A DNA stretch of 64,000 nucleotides from Synchiropus splendidus (lineage: Eukaryota; Chordata; Actinopteri; Syngnathiformes; Callionymidae), in the NCBI RefSeq assembly GCF_027744825.2, contig NC_071347.1, positions 9,919,501-9,983,500 of the forward strand, in the 5' to 3' direction. The notes under the pieces were generated by a model. That model ran no database searches. It was not told the origin of the DNA and worked only from the letters and a program-made list of their open reading frames with translations. The position numbers and the translations under genes are program-made. Of this stretch, positions 1-13,745 are shown piece by piece (positions within the stretch are counted from its first letter, which is position 1; every line of letters begins with the position of its first letter).

Positions 1-195
1 GATAGAAGTAACAGTAAGTAATAGTAAGTAAAAAACTAATCCTCCACTAACAGTTTACGACATAGTTTATTGATGTCGTATTTTGCTATTAGTTTAGCGC
101 GTCAATAAGTGCTATTATGGCCTAACATGAATTGTAGGTTATTTCATAATATATTGGATTATATATTGTGTATGTATTATATGGATATATATTGG

Positions 196-606
196 TTTGG
201 AAACAGTGGCACTGAGGAAAAGACGGGAGGCAGAGCCGGAGGTAGCAGAGATGAAGATGCTGAGCTTCGCTCTGGGAGTGAGCAGGATGGATAGGATCAG
301 GAAGCAGTAGATCAGAGGGACAGCACATGTGCTCTGGTGTTTAGGAGACAAAGTCAGAGAGGCTAGATTGAGATGGTTTGGACATGTACAGAGGAGAGAG
401 AGAGCCAGTACATTGGTAGGAAGATGTTGAGGTTGGAACTGCCAGGCAGAAGGTGGAGAGGAAGGTCAAAGAGAAGATTTATGGAGGTGGTGAAGGAGGA
501 CATGAAGTTTGTAGGTTTGAGAGAAGAGGAAGCAGAGGACAGGGTGAGATGGAGGAGGATGATTTGCTGTGGCCACCGCTGAAGGGAGAAGCCGAAAGGA
601 AAAGAT
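196..606 (+). pseudogene. Decayed LINE fragment (C-terminal part)
   Basis: Translation in shifting frames gives the tail of a non-LTR retrotransposon polyprotein that is widespread in fish: REARLRWFGHVQRRES, YIGRKMLRLELPGRRWRGR, KRRFMEVVKEDM, then EDRVRWRRMICCGH. The 3' part resembles the usual CCGCTGAAGGGAGAAGCCGA end before a GAA/CTT-rich tail. In-frame stops and a shifted upstream portion show it is not functional. I do not assign it to a clade. Confidence 0.75.
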
Positions 607-654
607 GAAGATATTGTTTGATTATCTTCTTGTTCTTGTTCTTCTTCTGGCATT

Positions 655-1600
655 CCCATGAATTGTGGCAATCCCTGTTCAATTCATCCCCCCCTCTGTC
701 ACATCAGGGCTCTGTCACATGGAGCCCCGACTCTTCAATTTCGACCTCCTTCCCCTTGACATTATCTTCCACAAATTCAACATTCAATTCCATTGCTATG
801 CTGACGACACCCTGCTCTACCTCCCTGACTGCATCTCAGGAAAAAAACAAAACAAAACTTGGTTCACAAATAACTTTCTAAACAAAGGTCCCCCTCATCA
901 GTTCCAAATCCACTTTATCCAAAACCAACAGCTTGTCTCTCACCCCACCAAGTAAACAGGTGTCATCCTGGACAACACACTACCCTTTCAATGTCACATG
1001 AGTAATGTTAGCTGGTCTGTCTACTTCCACCATTCACCCCTGACACTGAGACCCCATTCACATTGTCACTTCCTGCTTGGACTACTGTCACAAATCCCTC
1101 AGTAAAGCACATCTGGTCCAGAACTCACTCGAACCCACTCCGTCCAGCACAGCACTCCTGCCCTTCAACAACTCCACCGGCTCCCAGTACAGTTCCTTTT
1201 TCTATTCAAGGTCTTCCTGCTTACATTCAAGTCCATCCAGCTCCCCTCCCCGCTACCATATCTGCCCCATCTCCTCCATGACTACACTCCTCCTGCACCC
1301 TGAGATCCTCTCCCTCCATACACCTGTCTGCTCAGAGTGGCTGAATGCTCGGCTTCCTGTCTCTGGAACTCATTACCACCTGAACTCAGAAGCATTGACT
1401 CATTTATCCATTACAAATGACAACTCAAAACTCATCTGTTCAAAAGTGCAGACTGCACCTGATGTCATTCTCGCTCCCTTTCCTTTTCTGCTGTTTTTAT
1501 TCCTTATTTTAACTCCTGCTGCTCTCAAAGTTTCAGTGCAGTTTTTAACTATGTTTGGTTATTATTATTGGTATTGTTATTAAGAATAAAAGTAATAATA
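655..1600 (+). pseudogene. Decayed L2-like LINE reverse transcriptase remnant
   Basis: The reverse-transcriptase catalytic block is readable as FNIQFHCYADDTLLYLP (about 775-826), preceded by a degraded version of the conserved Pro-Gln-Gly-Ser block. It is followed by VILDNTLPFQCHMSNVS, then a degraded C-terminal part with DYCHKS, LLTFKS and LWNSLPPELRS-like pieces in different frames to about 1450. Several frameshifts and stops make it a dead copy. The AT-rich stretch to 1600 may be its 3' end. The L2/Rex1-like assignment is from family resemblance only. Confidence 0.8.
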
Positions 1601-4600
1601 ATTATATCACATCCATCTGTATAAATAGTTGCCTTCCTACTGTATTAATATGTATATGATTTAAAATTAAAAAGTAAGTCACCAAGAGATAAATCTGAGG
1701 AGAAAACTCACATAAGAAGAAACAAGCGGCAGTACTTTGTGAGAGTTTCCTGAATGAACAAGAAAGGAACAATGAACAAGAAAGGTCACTGCGATGGCAG
1801 GGAACTTCATCTTATATATCATTTCAATAAATTTGAAGTATGTAAGAATCTTAACATTCAACCTGTCACTTTTATAACACCGCACGACTGAGGCAGACTT
1901 AATCTAGGTTCAGGGCAGCAGGTCTGGTTCGACAGATTATGTTTCTCTGAATCTAGAATTACTATATAGATGCATTTCGATGTTTATGAATCAATATTTT
2001 TGGCCTGAATTTACCCATATGAATACTGCAACCCAGCGACTAAACATCAATTATTATGGATGCTCAGACTCACTTTGCCTGTTTAATGGACAAGCTCAAC
2101 AACAAGAAGAACTCAGTTTCACTGTATTAAATGCTATCAAATACATTGAAACTGGAAAACGGATCATCTGTGTCATAAAAGATATCTGATCACCCTTTCC
2201 TCGTGATGTCCTCCCCTCCTTCCTTCAGAAGCTACGACTGTCCGAGGAGTTTAATAAGTCTGCTTTGATCAGATTATTCATCATAAAATCATCAATAGTA
2301 CTGTAAGCGGAGCTTAGTTACTTTTCTAAAAGCACGACATTCAGGAGAGTAATACCCTGGACTGAGATGAAACTCTGGAGATTCAATCAGAAACTGACAA
2401 CAAACAAGCCGGGATGAGGTGACGGAGGATCTTAATGTGATTTTAGCTAAAGCTCAGACAGCGAGCCGCCTCCATTAAAGCTCACCAGCTCCAGATAAGA
2501 CAGCTGAGTCTGGGATTTAGAGCTTTGGCTTATCGTCATCTTCACACCACTGTCTCACAGAGAGCAGAGAATACGGCTCCATAAATCCTCTCCGACTGGG
2601 AACCAAGTTTGTCTTTGGGCTGTAGGTGCAACTCAGGTCCGGTACCGGTCCAGAACATTTAGCAGCACCTGGGTGTTGACGTCGGCTCCGCGCTGAGCGG
2701 CAGCGCTAGCATCCCAAGATGTTGCATTCAGTGACAGAAGCCTGGATTATGGCGAGGGAAGGCTGTGTGGAGTACTGTTTCCGAAATAAAATTGCTTTTA
2801 TTCCACCCAACATGTGTTCGCTGAGATTAAACCATAATCTTACAACGTTTAATAAGAGACGGTTTGGCCTCCCGGCTGAGGCAGGAGAAGTGGAGCATGC
2901 CTGCTCTACTTTAAATCCTGTTTATTGAATTATAAAGAACCTTAAAGGATCAGGAATGTGACTCATGCGTTTGAATATTTTATAGCATTTTCATGCCAAA
3001 GCATGTCATCCAGCGAGCAAACTTTTCATTCTCTCAAAATACTTTATGTAACTGTGTACTGTCGATGTATTATTCAGCGGGTGTAGATTTGTGCAAATCT
3101 GTGTTAAGAAAGTGATTACCCAAGGATCGTGGTTAAAACACGAGTAATGAGAGCCTTTTTCCCAACGCCGAGACAAAAATGATAACATGTAAAACGCTCG
3201 CCTCTCAACCTCCATCCTAATCCTGCTTCTTTTTTTTTTTTTTTTTCCTGCAAATACAAGGACATAGGGGAAATCCCTAACCTCAATTTATGTAATCCAA
3301 AGCCCTCGCATGAACTTCATCTTGAGCTCTGGCTTTCAAGAGGTATTTGGAAGTTAAAGTCTCAGATCAGATTTGGACAGATTAGAATTAAGAGTTGGAA
3401 GTCTGGGAGGGGTGGATATGAGGATTTGCGCTGCTCCACGAGACGGCCTTGTCAGTGATAAGTTATACTGAGCCGTGGGTAAGAGGATTGGCCGCGCTAA
3501 TCCGAATCAAAAGACATACCATGTGAATTACATCCCGAAACAGGTTCGCTTACAGAGATTAGGAGCCTGCATGTAAATCCTGTCATACTCTACTTGGCAC
3601 CGCAAGATGAGCCAGGAAGTACAAACACAAACATGTGCTTTGTAGCCTTCTGCGACGGCTGGCACCGGTTCTGTCGGCGGAAATCTTTCCTTTCCTTGAT
3701 TACAGCTTTCTCTTTCCATTTCTTTATAGAGATGTCTGTCCCGGCTATCTGGGCCAGACACACCAATTATCCCCTCCACATCTAAGAAAGAGCTTTTAGA
3801 GAGAATGGCAGTGACACAACAGACCCTGACGCAGCGGCCTCTGATTCTCCACCATCACTGAGTCGAGCTGCGGATCAATGAAGCATTTATTCGATTTTTT
3901 TTTTTCTCCTGTTGGACACAGCTGATTCTATCAAGGCTTCTGGCAGAGAGTGCTGTACAACAAGGCTCTCTGTCGCCGAACGTAACTCCCTGCAATGGTG
4001 GTGGAAGAAATAAAGCTTTCTTGTTTTCCACCAACAGAAGCTCGGAACAAACGGGACTTGTATCCCTGGCCCAGAAACGCTTCAAAGAGCACATGTCTGC
4101 TGGGACCAGCTATGAAATGTAGAGCAGCGTTGGCTGCTTAGCTTTGCATTTCAGCCAGAGCGAGCACGTAAGAACCCTGCAGAATCCTGGGGAGCTCTGA
4201 AAAGCAGGGGAGCGAGAGGCGCGAGGCGAAAACAGGCGTCCGCAGGATCACAAATCACATACTCTCATACAGTCTGGCTGCACAGGTAATAAGACGGAGC
4301 GCCAAGTGACGCGGACCCAGAAGTCACGCTATCCTGGTGCGGTGATGAATAATATTGCCTCTTTAAGACGGCGGAATTATTCCATTGGTCTCTGGTGTGT
4401 ACAAAGTAGACATGCTATGGTAATTACCTCTCCCATCAACGCTTGTGAAAAATGCAGCAAAGCTATTTTGCTGTAGACTGAATGGATGTAAATGCTTTAG
4501 GGCACAGTGTAAATGGAAAGCACTGAGACGAAAGCAGGTGGAGACGGCGTCTGAAAAACCATCAGGCGGCGGTGCAAAACTCTGCAGCGCCACGAAGCAT

Positions 4601-7600
4601 GCCGAATAGAGCTCTCTTGCTGCAGTATAACGCTTCATAAAGCTGGAAATGGCATTTCCACCTCATTCAGTCCCGGGGCCAGGTTCCAAGAAGCTCCTCG
4701 CAGATGGAATTGGACCCATTAGCAATCGATTAAAAAACCAGCAGGCTGTCACTGCTCCGCCTACTGGGAGGGGCTCGCCGGCCAGCAGTGTCTCGCGAGG
4801 TTCAAGATCTTGTCTATATTTGCAATACTGGCGAGTGTTTTAAACTCAGGTTAGATTTGATGGCTTTTCATTGACAGATCGCTGGAACACAGCGTGAGGA
4901 ACCTGGGCCACATTGGACAGCTCTTGATGGGCACCTCATCTAAATGGTATTTCATAGTGGTTCCCACAGCAGATGCATGACCAGCACTCTTTGTCGTCTT
5001 CTCTTTTCTTATATCTTGGATATGATGAGTACAAGTGACAAGTAATCTCACCTTACATCCACCCGTACTTAAGACCACAGCCAGCAGATGCTTTTTTTGT
5101 TTTTCTTTCAATGTCTGGCTACGCGTACGACAGTTACGGCAGCACAGTATCCCAGCATCTCACTCTCTCACAGCCATTTACCACTACAGTAGCACCTATA
5201 ACCCTCGTGTCGGCTATTTTGAATGGCATTCGACTGACGTCCACTCTGAATTATGACCGGTTGGTTGGAACCGATCCCGGTCCAATGTTACTTGTACATG
5301 TTCGCAATAAAACCCCATCTTTTCGCATTACATCATCAAATACTTTCTTTTAATATTCATGTGTAATTTCATTTAATGTGGTGCATTCTACTTTTATACC
5401 ATAAAACTCATGGCCATCTTTCCAACATTATTTTCTCTCTCTCTATATATATATTGCTATTACTTGATACTTACATTGTAATTACAGACAAAAATGTTGC
5501 TCCCCCACTGGAATCCTCACCCATGCGAGTGATTCAACAAGCATCATGTCTGATATTGAGCAACACATTTTGGAGGATGGGTGGTACCACCATAACACCC
5601 TCTGTGCCACTGCCCCCACTGGCTCATTTTAATCTCATGAGCGTATCATGAGGTGGCGGTGTTTACCAAGACCTGCTTATCAGTGATGAATAAATTGACC
5701 TTTGGAGGCCGATTAGAATATCATTCTTTAAAAAAACAAAAAAAGCTTAACAGGAATATTCCAGCATCATGCAAAAACATTACTCAACACTGTTTGGCCG
5801 GCACATAACAGCCTGTCAAGTTTTATTCTTGGGGCCGACCTTTGTCTGCTCGGGCCTCATAACTGACATTTTCAATTACACTGCAAACAACTTATCAATA
5901 TTCATGGATTTTCCAGCCAATATCAGAGCCAACAGAGTCGTTCGGCGAGCGGAGTCTGACAGGGGAGAGAAATAGGGCAGACATGTCAAGGTCAGGATTT
6001 TGTTAATGAGGGACGGGCCGCTGAATAATTGAATGGGCTGAGCGCTATCGACTGTTGAAGCAGAAGCGTTTAAAGCGCTGGCGATCGTTAAGGAAAATCC
6101 TCCCAGCACTTTATGTTCCGTGGCAGTAATTTATGCACGGGCATCCAAGCGGGTGCCCTATGGTTCACAGCACTGACGGCACAAAGCAATGAGTGGATTA
6201 GCCCAGCGCACTTTAGAAACAGCAGCCAAGCGTGCAAGTCATTCCTGGGGAAGAAGCGATGGCCCGAGCGGCGCCGTTATTCCGCTGTGCTTTTTAAACA
6301 TGCAGATACGACGGCAAAAACGCTGGTCTACTTTCATCTCATTTGTGGCAAGAGCCAAAAGGTCGAACGGTACATCGTCTATAAGGTTGGTTGAAGTGGT
6401 TCAGAGTAAATCAACCCAAAATGGTTCTGCTGTCATTGAGTTTACCAACAACAACATGCCAACAAATGGCTGGAGTGGGGCTGCCTCAAGGGTTAGCTTG
6501 GTCACATTACAGGTGCTGGTGAATCATTGTCAACCCTGAACTCAATTTGTTTCTTCAGCCCACCGGTGGCGATACTCACTCCGTTTTGCACTACACTATT
6601 TTCCTAGCTTTGCCTGGAGGGTTATATGGCCATCAGTGTTTATCCACCTGTCAGCAAAGTAACTTCTGAGAAACATTTTTGGAAAAAAAATGGACAAGAA
6701 AACCCAACAGTCACTGGTCTTCCATGTCTCCTTGTCATCAAATGTGCATACCTGATTGATGGATGAAAAGAAATAGTCCCAGTAAAGCAATGCGTTTTCT
6801 GCATATCGGAGCGACCTGACATCTTGCCGGTGTGTTGTTTACGTCTGCCTGAGCCTCTCCCACTTTAGTTCTGCTTAATCTTGCATGAACATGCTGGTAC
6901 AGCACAGAGATTCTGACAATCCCGAATGGCACCAGTTCCAGAAGCATGCGTGCGTTCTTGTCTCCCAGCTCAGCTCTAGCAGTGATTCGATCAGCACTCA
7001 TTCCACAGATGACCCTCAGGTTACACAGTTTCTGCTCTGGATGACGGCCTTTTTAGTCATTGTAAGCGGAAAAAAAAACATCAGATGTGACTGTAAACAA
7101 TGTGAAGTGACGCTACTTCAGCCAAAAATGTCTCGTTTTGTTCCGAGCACAATTCCTGCCCCTTTTAATCTGCAACAAGAGCCGCTCAAGCTGTTGTTGC
7201 TTCAACATACTCGAGCAGTTTCGCAGCCTTAAAACCGCCAACCTTCTCTCCTCTCTGCAGGTCGGCAACAGTAGGGGGGCATCTAATCCCTCTATGTAAT
7301 TACTGCTCCCTGCAATAGCCAGACCTCTGTGCAAATCAGATTAGCTGACCTAAATCGCTCTCCTTTCCCTCCACCCCATCAAACAATTCCTTATCTGCAC
7401 TCGGAGAGCTAAACAACACACAGACACCACTCAGGCGACCTCACGCCCCCGAAAGACAAGGCCTGTTTATTTGAGCCGCGCGGCAAAGCAAACAGTTTCT
7501 CCATGATACACAAACAGGCAGGGCGGGGCCCGGCCGGCCTGGGTGGTCAGTCAAAGTGAGGGAAGGGCTGAGAAGACGTCTGACATGCAGATAACCACCT

Positions 7601-10600
7601 CTCGCATGAGGCCATTACAGGCAGCGGAAGAGAGGCAGGCGCACCACGGCCACAACAATGTTAGTGGGAGCGCGGTAAATAAAGGTCACGGAGCATGATA
7701 GAGATGCATTGCTCCTCTCTGGGCGCCCTCTCGCCTGCTTCCCATCCAATTTATTCCTCAGGTCATACATTTACAACTTTGAGAGGGGAGGAAGCGGGGG
7801 AGGGGAGAGGAAACGCTGCTCTTCAGAGGGAATAGAGACAGGCTAAAGTAAAGAGGGGGAACAAATGAGGTCTGTGATCCTGTCTCCCCCTGACTCCCCC
7901 CCCCCCCCTCCCAAGCCCCAATCAGGCTGAACCAGGGCTCTCAGTGTGACAGCCAGGCCTTTGTTGCCGTCTGAATGGAGGTTAAATATCCCTCGAAATC
8001 AGAGCTCTTTGGCTTTCTGGGCCCATAGTCAGAGACTCGGAGCCTTTCACATGCTAATGCACATGCTTTTTATTCCCTTTGTAGCCATGGTTCGACAGCA
8101 CTATCATGCTAAAGGACGACGCATAAAGCCAGAATTTGTTTTTTCCTTCATATTTCCTCTGCTCCCTTGACTCTCGCCTGCCTCCCCCTTTTGCCTATCT
8201 CTATCCTTCCCTCCCTTTTGTCACCGTCTCACCCACAGTCCATCCCCCTCCTGCAGGGGTTTAAACAAAAAAAAAAAAAAAAGCACAGATGGTCTCTCCT
8301 GACCTGTTATTCATCATTGTGTCAAAAGCTTTGTCACAATAATGCTCCCCAACAACAAGCTGAGGGATTTTATTTGTTTCCATTGAGGAGGCACGTTAAT
8401 TTCACAGACGTCTCATTAGGCTTAAACCACCAATTAATTTCTTTTGTTCTCATTAAATGGCTAATTCCAAACATGAACCACGCTGACAATGAGCGCTGCT
8501 CAGAGGCGAAGCCAGACGCCGCTGCTGCTGCTGCCGACACAAAGCTACCAGAGCGTGAAGCAGGCAGGTACATGGAGAAAATTGAAGAGGTGGAGTGATG
8601 CGAGGAGGGTGAGTCAAGGTAGCGGCAACCGCTGCAGAGAGGCTCGACAACAGCGCCGGCTCAATTGTAAATGCCTTTAACACGTCGCATAATTAGCTGC
8701 TGGCAGCGGATATCCCCAGACGAACCTCAGACTGAGTGCCTCGATGCATTTTAGGAAGTCTGTGCTTCTGTTTATTTACTCTGTCGGCGATATTTAGTGG
8801 TTGATTCAATGACTCAACCTGTGTCTATATGGCAGCCTTCATACACAATGGCTGCTTAGAATAATACCCTGCTCATAGAAGAGCAAACAGTGGAAGTATA
8901 TTTGGAAAGTGAAAGGCACAAGTCTGTAGTCCTGACTCCACCACTAGAAAGGCTCATAGTGCCTTCACCGGAGCAGATTTAATACATGCACATGTATTAT
9001 ATCTGGTCGTCGTTGTTTGTTAGTATGCGAAAGGCCATTTAAGATAAACATAAGAGACATGCGGTCTGAGGGCCACATGGGGCCTTTTGGATTGTCACTC
9101 AGTCACTGTGCAACTATGAACTTGCAGCATCTGATAGTTGGTTTGCAGAGTCTGGGACCATGACACTGAATTTTTCTTTTCCCAAAAGTGCAACTTATGG
9201 CGAACCATATTTGACTGGCTCGGTCAGATCTGTTCCTCTGTGAGCAAATCAGGCGACCCACTCTGTATAATCTCTGCAATCACATGTGGCCGCGCTCGGC
9301 TTTGAATAAAAACGGAACAAAAATGAAACAGGAAAAAGGCAGAAATGAAAAGTGCAGACCGGGAACCTAAGTTGTAATTTCTCTATTGGATGCGGAGTCA
9401 CAAAGACCTATCCTGCACTCCATTGCAGCGGTGCAAACTGTCATTATGGCCGAGGGTGTATGGAAACCTCATGATATCCAGAGATTGGTGGTTTGTTAGA
9501 CAGCTATGTACAATTTGCTGCAGCCTTGAAGGATCCTTGAGGATCCTCTCCTGGCAATTTACAGGGGGAATTGTTGGAGCGTTGCCTTTTGTCGGCTGGA
9601 GACACGGGGGCAATTATCCACCCCCTGTAATGTTTCCCCCGAATTTAATCTCCTGGCTGAGAGTGTAAAGCAGAGCGGCTCCGGTCTCAGAGCCTCTGGG
9701 TTCTATTAACACACGACTGCTGTTTCTGTCCGAGCGAGGCAGCCGGCGAAGCACAGCCATCTGACAGACGGGCCTCCCCTGGGCTTTTAAAGGAGAAAAC
9801 ATGATTATGTCATAATTTATTTTCCAAAAGAGAGATGCATTTGAAAGATGTGGCATCACTGGGATGTGGCTCTGCGTTTGTCAGGCACAGTGGGAGTACT
9901 GCCGGTGACAGATGCTTCAGTGAACCAAAACAGAAATAGAAGTGAAGTCATTCACCTCACAAAAATAATCTGGAAGCAGGAAATCAAGACAATGTCTAAA
10001 TTTAATGTTGACATGAACACATTTGAATTTAAATCCATTGTTAGTGATGGAATTGTGTTGTGTGGTAATAGCTTAGCAGTGAAATACCTTTATTTGCTCC
10101 AATGTGTTGGGTTGCGGGGGCAGCAAGTCAGGTGAAGAAGCCCGAATCTCCTCTCCGGCTCTTCAGGGGAATATCACGACGCTCCCAGAGCATGTAATCT
10201 CTTCAGCATGACCTGAGTTGACCCCGAGGCTTGGTCCCAGTTGTGCACAGTGGAACACATCATTAGGGAGGTGCCCAGGAGGAATGTCCTCCTGCCTTTT
10301 CTCGCTGGAGTGTCTGATATGAATCCCTCCCTGAAGACTTAGCTCCGCACCTTCTCTCTCAGGGACAGTCCAGTCTCCCTGTGGAACAACATGATCTAGT
10401 TCTTTCAGTAATAACTGAAAGCTTGTGATCAGAGACAAGTGTAGGAATGAAGACTGAGGGTCTTTATCTTTTGGCTCAGCTCTTTCTTCACCAAGACAAA
10501 ACTTTCACAGTTCCTATGGCTGTAGAGGCAGCACAGTCAGGGAAGTCTTAACTTGATGTGCAGGGAGTGAGTCAGCACTGAATAAAAACACGCTGTTTAT

Positions 10601-12206
10601 GAAAAGGTACCTTGAAAAATGGTCATGATACACTTATCAAAAGCCATTTTGAGAGAGAAAAAGGGGAGAAATTTGTACAAAAATGAATGTAGAACACGCA
10701 TTCGTACGAGCCTGCACACAAGAATAAAATAAAATCCAGTCATTTAAAGCGTTTCCACTCGCTCTAATACTCCATTTTGTTTCGTTTTTTTTTCGCAGAA
10801 TGAAAGCAGCAGGGTCAGTGCACTTCAGCAAATGACACAGGACAGCAGCACTTGAGTATTCGGACAGGGGCTGAGATCAACTACACAGAGATCACACAAC
10901 CACTTCACAACCTCTGAGGGCTTCCCTAAAAAAAAGTCAAAAGATACAATCTTCTGATCAAAGTATCTGCCGTTTCAAGTGTCAGCTACTTTCTACACCT
11001 CTCAGCAGATGACCCGGAGCACAACAGCAACACTGGAGTCTCAGGTTTTTCTTTCGCATCAGAAAATGTGTTCCTCTTTGGACGTTATGTTTTTCTCCGG
11101 GCTGGTAGGGGAAGATTTAAAAACAGTTTCTGTAATGGTATTCAAACATCAACCTGTGGAAAGAAGCCGGACGAACAACCCAAACCTGCGCATTCCTTTT
11201 GGGTTCCCTTCAATGGCCCATCAGAACTGGGGTTCAAGGTAAATCATTTCACTGAACAAAGCAGTGGACATGTTGCTTTGAACCCAGTTTAGCAACACGC
11301 ATTCAACCGAAGCACAATAAAAGCAAAGCTTCATCCAATCAGACAGCCAATCTGTAATAATTCATGTTGCTTTTAAAGCTCCAGCTGCGCCTTCATCAAA
11401 GATGGTGTGTGGCAGTGTAATGAGTGTGTTAGCATAATGTCAATAATAAAGCGCCGCTTGTAGTCGTCGTGATTGCACCATCAAAGAGCCTCCTCCAGAA
11501 ACACTAGTATCATACAAACGCAATTAGTCCAATTGAAAAAAAATCTCATTTCAGGGAATACTTGGAATCAGTTCAAAGGAATGTCTCGTCGTCCTGTGGA
11601 AAACTAGAATGACGCGGGAGGATGAGGAGGAATGTGTTGATGTGTTGTTGTCTTGTCCTGGAGACACGCAGAAGCGCTGCTCACCAGCACCTGCCAGGAC
11701 CAACTGAGGAACGTCTCTACCTCGCGGGAACTTACTAGTTCAATATATATATGACACCAGATGTATTTAGCACTGACCTGGCCCCAGGTCACATGAGGTC
11801 CTTTGACATCCTCTGCCCAGAATTTCTCTCAATAGCTTCTTTAACTGCATGCTTTCAATCTTATTCATAATAAATGTTTATTTATTTATTGTTATTTGCC
11901 ACTATTTCTTTCTGATGCTACTGTGTTGGACAGTTGTTCTCTGCTGTGATATATTCTTTCATACATTATACATATTTTTTAAAAAACAATCTTCATATTA
12001 TATATTCTCTGAATATTGTGTCACTGTGTGGCTGAAATGGATCAATATTACGCAACATATTGCAATGAAATCCCCCCCAACCACTCAATGAAGTCCATAA
12101 TGTACTGCAACAGGTGAAACTTTTTAACAGTTCATATACTATATGCTTTTTTTCATAACATGTTGGGCAGCATTATTCAGACGTTCCTATCATGACGAAA
12201 CCCACG

Positions 12207-12208
<2 letters not shown>
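1601..12208. other. Intergenic region downstream of tle3, no gene recognised
   Basis: About 10.6 kb with only short chance reading frames on both strands. It holds homopolymer runs (T at 3230-3247, C at 7896-7908, A at 8267-8282) and non-repetitive TAAT-rich blocks, for example 8360-8480. I see no convincing exon, tRNA or intact transposon. Confidence 0.7.
7896..7908. repeat. Homopolymer C run
   Basis: Thirteen C bases in a pyrimidine-rich segment; length may be uncertain in assembly. Confidence 0.8.
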
Positions 12209-12209
<1 letters not shown>

Positions 12210-12294
<85 letters not shown>

Positions 12295-12302
12295 AGTCTA
12301 TA

Positions 12303-12354
<52 letters not shown>

Positions 12355-12387
12355 TAGATAGATAGATAGATAGACAGATAGATAAAT
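12210..12387. repeat. Compound microsatellite (TA)n-(GT)n-(TA)n-(GA)n-(GATA)n
   Basis: About 70 bases of TA are followed by a short GT run, a TCTC interruption, another TA block of about 30 bases, a GA run and then GATA repeats with one GACA. It is highly self-complementary and likely polymorphic. Confidence 0.95.
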
Positions 12388-13555
12388 ATTATAGATATTA
12401 TCTGAAGTTGTAATGCAGCAGCCCCTCGTGTCTGCTGACCTTCTTCAACCCAACTGTCTGTCCTCTGACCTCCGGTAAAGAGAAGAATCCAGTCCTGACT
12501 AAGCTGCTGCACTTGACAACGTGAAGTGCAACATCATCTCCCGAGTCTTGTGTGCAAAGGAACGGCAGCAAAAGCGGCAGCGGTGTCGGCAATCCAGCTA
12601 ATCCAAATGAATCCGAGCCGTCCAGGTTTGTTCATCCTGGTTGCAGGGTGATGACTGCTCCTGCTCTGCTGGGGGGCTTATCTGCGCCTGTGGTTTCTGG
12701 CCTGGTGTTATCAGGGCTCAGCCTGCTCCAGGATTGGAGGGAGCCGTGGATAGTAAACACAGAATCTGTCCTTTGCTTATCTATCCCAGGAGAGGGTGTA
12801 TATGTGTATCTGAGGGTGCAGAGGAAACCTAGTTTCCATAGCAACCCTCTCCTTTAACGCCCACCGCCCCCTACTCCCACCCCTCCAGAGGAGAACCCTG
12901 GTGGTCTTTGTGTAATGCGATTCCACTAGAATGCACTGTGGATTAGAGCTACACTGCCGTCAGGCCCAAGGCAGGGCAACAGTGAAGACATTATTACCCA
13001 GATCAAATGCTGTAATCACTCGGCACCGCGGGCTTTCACATCCATCGCAGATAAAACCTAGGACTGGCAATGCTCAGGTGATTAAGGGATTATTATTCTG
13101 CGTTTCAGTGCGGTGCCAGTCACCATGTTCCCCTCGCACTCGAGCGAAGCAGAGAGAGAAAAAAAGAAATAACTGTGGATTTATTGGGGAAAGACAATTT
13201 ACCGAGATTCAAAATTTGAAATTGTTTCACTAAATTATCTGAATGGCTTGTGTGCACAGAAACACAGCCAGCAAAATACACCCCCATTGTTGGAGCCCAG
13301 GAGCAAACTTGAGTCCTTTCTATGCAGAGATGTTCTTAATGCTTGCTTAATACTTGAATGTGTTACCTGTGAGAAAGTCCAAAAAAACCTATGCTGCCCA
13401 GTAATGGAGAGGCAAGGTCTCCACCAAGCACCTAGCTTCTCACCTGGGATAAGTTCCACTTCCCTACATGCTCAGGCAGAGAGCGAGTGGTAGAAAGTCA
13501 AAGGTCTGTGAAGTCACCTGCCTCCCTTCAAAAATACAGGCACACTTACATACAT
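12388..13555. other. Intergenic, nothing recognised
   Basis: Unique sequence with only chance reading frames. No gene, RNA or repeat recognised. Confidence 0.6.
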
Positions 13556-13745
13556 ACCATTGATCCATTTGCAATACCTTATATATCCAGCAACCAAAGC
13601 GCCTTACACTTAAGTCACCCATTCACACACTGACGGCAGTAGGCGGCGACACAGCGCACCATCTGAACCATCAGGAGCAAACCAGGGATCGAACCACCTC
13701 TCAGTCACAGGCCAACCACTCTACCATCTGAGCTATGTCGCCCCC
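13556..13745 (-). mobile_element. tRNA-derived SINE
   Basis: On the minus strand the element opens with GGGGGCGACATAGCTCAGAT. It has a Pol III A box (TAGCTCAGATGG, 13724-13735) and B box (GGTTCGATCC, 13686-13695) with tRNA-like spacing. A non-tRNA body follows, containing GTGTGAATGGGTGACTTAAG, then AAGGCGCTTTGGTTGC and an AT-rich end. This body-plus-tail pattern is shared by a common teleost SINE family. It is not a tRNA gene: the 5' acceptor strand and anticodon arm are degenerate, and the sequence runs on well past a tRNA length. Confidence 0.85.

Noticed and set aside
1077..1583. A 168-codon plus-strand protein gene
   Set aside because: It is one frame through the decayed LINE; the retrotransposon signature switches frames along it.
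12177..12512. A 111-codon minus-strand ORF
   Set aside because: It is mostly a translation of the TA/GATA microsatellite (Ile-Tyr repeats).
13684..13740. A tRNA gene on the minus strand
   Set aside because: The A and B boxes are good, but the arms are degenerate and the sequence continues into a SINE body and AT-rich tail.
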